Shown here piece by piece: positions 5,296 to 7,595 of a stretch of 7,595 nucleotides of DNA; the stretch's first letter is position 1; each line of letters opens with the position of its first letter. Position numbers and translations under genes: made by a program. Location: NCBI GenBank assembly GCA_937942935.1, contig CALDGT010000139.1:1-7595 (forward strand), read 5' to 3'. Below the pieces are notes generated by a model. The model had not been told where the DNA came from. It searched no databases and saw only the letters and a list, made by a program, of their open reading frames with translations. The stretch is from an uncultured Chloroflexota bacterium (GTDB lineage: Bacteria; Chloroflexota; Anaerolineae; Aggregatilineales; Phototrophicaceae).

Positions 5296-6669
5296 ATGCA
5301 GTATCATATTTGGACTTTTGGTTGTCAGATGAATATGGCAGATTCCCAACGGCTCGCATCCGAATTGGAGCGTATGGGGCATTTTGCTACAGAGAATCCT
5401 GATGAAGCTGATATTTTTGTTGTAAATACCTGCGTTGTCCGTCAGACATCTGAGGATAAGGCGATGGGGCGGTTATATTTGCTCCGTGATGTGAAAAAGC
5501 AAAATCCAGAAAAAATCGTCAGTGTTATGGGATGTATGGTCGGGATGAAAGACCCCGTTCAACTGCGAAAAAAACTTCCCTTTGTGGATGTTTTTATGGC
5601 GCCATCTGAGCCTGAACCGATGGTGGAATTTTTGAAAGACCGCATGGATGAGACAGACCTTCTCGCATACGAAGAGAAATTGCGTCATGAGCGTCATTTG
5701 GTGCAAGATGGTGATTTGATTTTGCCTGCTCATGAGCAAGGGAATCTGATTACCGCGCATGTGCCGATTGTGTATGGTTGCTCTCATGCGTGCACTTTTT
5801 GTATTATCCCCTTCAGGCGTGGGGTAGAGCGTAGTCGGAGTGTTGGTGAAATTCTTGCCCATGTTCGTAGCCTTGCTACACAAGGGGTTAAAGAAGTAAC
5901 TTTGTTAGGTCAAATTGTAGACCGTTATGGCAAAGATATAGAAGATGGTCCCGACCTCGCCGATTTGCTTCATGCAGTGCATAAAGTAGCAGAAGAAACT
6001 GGTGTTGAACGGATTCGCTTTTTGACCAGTCATCCGAATTGGATGACCGATAAACTGCTCAAGACGGTTGCCGAGTTGCCACGAGTGATGCCCCAAATAG
6101 AAGTGCCTATTCAAGCGGGCAATGACCAAGTATTAGAGAATATGAAGCGTGGCTATACTAATGCCCAATATCGTGCATTAGTAGACAAAATTCGTGCTAC
6201 AATTCCAGATGTCGCCATTCATACCGATATTATTGTTGGGTTCTCTGGCGAAACAGAATCACAATTTATGGACACCTATCAAGTCTTAGCGGATTTGCGC
6301 TTAGATAAAGTACATTTGGCGCGATATAGCCCACGTCCAAATACGGTCAGCGCCCGCCGTATGGAAGATGATGTACCAGATGCAGAAAAGCGTCGCCGTT
6401 ATGAGATGTTAGAGACCTTGCAAGCCCAAATTTTAGCAGAGAAAAATGCGACTTTGTTGGGCAAACAAGTTCAGGTGTTGGTGGAAGAACTCCACAATGG
6501 TAAGTGGCGTGGAAGAACTCCTCAGAATAAACTCGTGTTTTTTGAGTCTGAAGGAGATTTGAGGGGCAAGCTCATTGATGTGGAAATTACATGGACGAGT
6601 CCATGGAGTTTGCAAGGACGTTTGCCAAAAGTTGAGGCAAACGCGGAGCCATTACTAGTATTTTCTTAA
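5296..6669 (+). CDS. miaB: tRNA-2-methylthio-N6-dimethylallyladenosine synthase (radical SAM methylthiotransferase)
   Basis: A 457-residue enzyme of normal MiaB length. It converts i6A37 of tRNAs reading UNN codons to ms2i6A37, using two iron-sulphur clusters and SAM. The N-terminal MTTase domain begins 'WTFGCQMNMADSQRL' and supplies the three cluster cysteines C10, C46 ('VNTCVVR') and C80 ('VMGCMVG'). The radical SAM domain has C162-x3-C166-x2-C169 in 'YGCSHACTFCIIPFRRG', then 'TLLGQIVDRYGKD', 'RIRFLTSHP' and 'HTDIIVGFSGET'. A TRAM RNA-binding domain occupies about 387-444. 'GCQMN' identifies MiaB rather than RimO or MtaB. Some usually constant stretches differ: 'PIQAGND' for the common 'PVQSGS', 'IIPFRRGVERSR' for 'VPYTRGRERSR'. 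The ATG at 5296 is fixed by an in-frame stop at 5287-5289; it has no clear Shine-Dalgarno (leader ..GATAAAATAAG). It has its own promoter and is probably monocistronic or read into the next gene, 101 bases away. Confidence 0.92.
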   Translation: MQYHIWTFGCQMNMADSQRLASELERMGHFATENPDEADIFVVNTCVVRQTSEDKAMGRLYLLRDVKKQNPEKIVSVMGCMVGMKDPVQLRKKLPFVDVFMAPSEPEPMVEFLKDRMDETDLLAYEEKLRHERHLVQDGDLILPAHEQGNLITAHVPIVYGCSHACTFCIIPFRRGVERSRSVGEILAHVRSLATQGVKEVTLLGQIVDRYGKDIEDGPDLADLLHAVHKVAEETGVERIRFLTSHPNWMTDKLLKTVAELPRVMPQIEVPIQAGNDQVLENMKRGYTNAQYRALVDKIRATIPDVAIHTDIIVGFSGETESQFMDTYQVLADLRLDKVHLARYSPRPNTVSARRMEDDVPDAEKRRRYEMLETLQAQILAEKNATLLGKQVQVLVEELHNGKWRGRTPQNKLVFFESEGDLRGKLIDVEITWTSPWSLQGRLPKVEANAEPLLVFS

Positions 6670-6675
6670 ATGTAT

Positions 6676-6704
6676 TTGCTAGACTGGGCAACCTGTGTTA
6701 TCGT
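6676..6704 (+). promoter_or_regulatory. Candidate promoter for the V4R gene
   Basis: TTGCTA (6676-6681), a 17-base spacer and TATCGT (6699-6704) lie between the miaB stop and the V4R start. The spacing is ideal but the -10 is imperfect. No terminator hairpin is evident after miaB, so read-through from miaB is also possible. Confidence 0.35.
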
Positions 6705-6755
6705 ATAGGCGCTATAGAAGAATTATGAACCACGGTTGGTTTTTGCACACCGATT

Positions 6756-6773
6756 GGAGGAAGAGCCACAATG
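6756..6773 (+). promoter_or_regulatory. Ribosome binding site of the V4R gene
   Basis: GGAGG (6756-6760) lies 10 bases before the ATG at 6771-6773, which supports that start. Confidence 0.6.
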
Positions 6774-7403
6774 GCAAAAGAGAAAAGCGGATTTTATTAT
6801 CCCAATAAATTCGCCCGCATCACGATTGAAGCGATGGAAGAAATCATGGGGACGAATGGGTTGAACGCCATTCTACATCGGGCGCAGTTGAGTACACTCA
6901 TCGGCAACTACCCCCCAGATAACCTCGACAAAGAATTTGATTTTGCCGATTTTACCGCTTTGAATGTGGCGCTGGAAGAAATGTATGGACCGCGTGGTGG
7001 TCGTGGCTTGGCGTTGCGTGCTGGTCGCGCGACCTTTGCCGATGCGTTACGCGGCTTTGGGGCGCTGGCTGGTGTTGGCGACCTCGCCTTTAAGGTGCTT
7101 CCGATGAACGCGAAACTCAAAATCGGCGTGCCTGCCATGGCGAATATTTTTAATCAATTTTCTGACCAGATTTCTAATGTGTACGAAGAAGGTACAGACC
7201 GTATCATCTACACACTAGAACGTTGCCCAATGTGCTGGGGTCGTACTACCGACAAGCCTGTGTGCTTTGTGGGGCAGGGGCTTTTGCAAGAAGGGTTACG
7301 TTGGGTCTCTGGTGGGCATGAATTTAAGGTGGATATGACCCACTGCATCGCAAAGGGCGATGAAATGGGTAAATATGTCATCTATAAAGAACCGATTAGC
7401 TAA
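6771..7403 (+). CDS. V4R-domain (4-vinyl-reductase-like, hydrocarbon-binding) protein
   Basis: A 210-residue soluble protein without signal peptide or membrane segment. The V4R fold covers about 70-207: 'MYGPRGGRGLALRAGRATFADAL' (71-93), a helical middle, and a C-terminal half 'RCPMCWGRTTDKPVCFVGQGLLQEGLRW' (151-178) then 'GGHEFKVDMTHCIAKGD' (181-197) with the Gly/Cys pattern of the family. C152, C155, C165 and C192 could form a metal site. V4R domains occur in BchJ, once assigned to bacteriochlorophyll 4-vinyl reduction, and as ligand-sensing parts of regulators. No photosynthesis gene is in the window, so a bacteriochlorophyll role is not supported. The N-terminal 60 residues ('YYPNKFARITIEAMEEIMGTNGLNAIL') are the usual leading helices of Chloroflexota-type members as I recall them. 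No output domain is attached. It has its own RBS and a terminator behind it. Confidence 0.75.
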   Translation: MAKEKSGFYYPNKFARITIEAMEEIMGTNGLNAILHRAQLSTLIGNYPPDNLDKEFDFADFTALNVALEEMYGPRGGRGLALRAGRATFADALRGFGALAGVGDLAFKVLPMNAKLKIGVPAMANIFNQFSDQISNVYEEGTDRIIYTLERCPMCWGRTTDKPVCFVGQGLLQEGLRWVSGGHEFKVDMTHCIAKGDEMGKYVIYKEPIS

Positions 7404-7431
7404 GACCTGCTTTTATTCGTTCATCTATAAG

Positions 7432-7464
7432 CAAGCCCTACAGTAACATATTTGGTAGGGCTTG
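7432..7464 (+). terminator. Terminator after the V4R gene
   Basis: A perfect 10-bp stem pairs CAAGCCCTAC (7432-7441) with GTAGGGCTTG (7455-7464) around a 13-base loop; one G-U and one A-U pair can extend it outwards. A T-rich stretch (TTGTGTT) follows. It sits 28 bases after the stop and just before the next gene's RBS. Confidence 0.65.
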
Positions 7465-7490
7465 TTGTGTTCCGCATAGGATAAAAATTT

Positions 7491-7595
7491 ATGAACAAAA
7501 TAATGCGATTTCTCCTTTTTTTAGGGATGCTCACCACCCTCGCGGCATGTAATTTGGATGCCGAAAGTAACGATTCTCGGTTAACTGCTACACCA
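7491..7595 (+). CDS. Lipoprotein, N-terminal part only (runs off the window)
   Basis: Thirty-five codons are visible: MNKIMRFLLFLGMLTTLAAC then NLDAESNDSRLTATP, open to the window end. The first 20 residues are a type II (lipoprotein) signal: short basic n-region, hydrophobic core and a canonical lipobox L-A-A-C with Cys20 as the lipidated residue. The polar segment after it, ending in 'TATP', suggests the flexible linker common on secreted Chloroflexota proteins. AGGA (7478-7481) lies 9 bases before the ATG. The mature domain is outside the window, so function cannot be given; substrate-binding proteins, cytochromes or other surface proteins are all possible. Confidence 0.7.
   Translation, partial: MNKIMRFLLFLGMLTTLAACNLDAESNDSRLTATP

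Noticed and set aside
5473..6129. Minus-strand open frames inside miaB
   Set aside because: Shadows of the miaB reading frame, with no domain features.
6771..7403. Assignment as BchJ (bacteriochlorophyll 4-vinyl reductase)
   Set aside because: Only the V4R fold is supported; there are no other pigment genes and V4R proteins are widespread in non-phototrophs.
1..7595. CRISPR array, tRNA, rRNA, insertion sequence or attachment site
   Set aside because: No regularly spaced repeats, no cloverleaf or CCA-type tRNA signature, no transposase and no terminal inverted repeats were seen by eye.

Overview
This window reads as a chromosomal fragment from a Chloroflexota bacterium, most likely an Anaerolineae-type lineage. 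That placement is inferred from two lipoproteins (one with a long Pro/Thr/Glu-rich linker of the 'PPTATPVPPTEAPTE' kind common in that phylum), a MinD-like ATPase with an N-terminal 'YRGGTGKSNTSAN' motif that resembles proteins I recall from Chloroflexota, a V4R-domain protein and a remnant of a Uma2 gene. No rRNA or other phylogenetic marker confirms it. The membrane-anchored cytochrome c implies a respiratory electron-transport chain.

Layout, left to right. A 5'-truncated membrane sensor histidine kinase (2-1744, +) has the order periplasmic sensor, TM, HAMP, PAS, DHp, ATPase. Its phosphoacceptor histidine is replaced by glutamine. Its last codons run into a decayed Uma2-type nuclease fragment (about 1719-1914, +) that carries a frameshift in a run of C. 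Converging on this is an AT-richer minus-strand nucleotidyltransferase-like gene (1916-2509), preceded by a strong hairpin (2544-2579) that ends the minus-strand cytochrome c lipoprotein gene (2586-3254). A divergent intergenic region leads to a MinD/ParA-like ATPase (3440-4207, +) that starts at TTG behind a near-perfect Shine-Dalgarno. It is tail-to-tail with a stand-alone GAF-domain protein (4251-5123, -), and the two share a bidirectional terminator (4214-4245). A divergent promoter region follows, with a near-consensus sigma-70 promoter for miaB (5296-6669, +), the tRNA methylthiotransferase gene. Next is a V4R-domain protein (6771-7403, +) with four cysteines near its C-terminus, a terminator (7432-7464), and the first 35 codons of a lipoprotein that runs off the window (7491-7595, +).

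How the genes work together: most are single-gene transcription units separated by terminators, so no large operon is visible. The plausible functional grouping is signalling: a degenerate sensor kinase, a GAF ligand-binding protein without an output domain, a MinD-like ATPase with an altered signature lysine, and a V4R small-molecule-binding protein. MiaB is housekeeping, and the cytochrome c is an electron-transfer component. The points most worth a second look are the missing phosphoacceptor His with an intact ATPase, the kinase/Uma2 junction, and the ATPase-GAF pair. I found no CRISPR array, tRNA, rRNA or intact mobile element.
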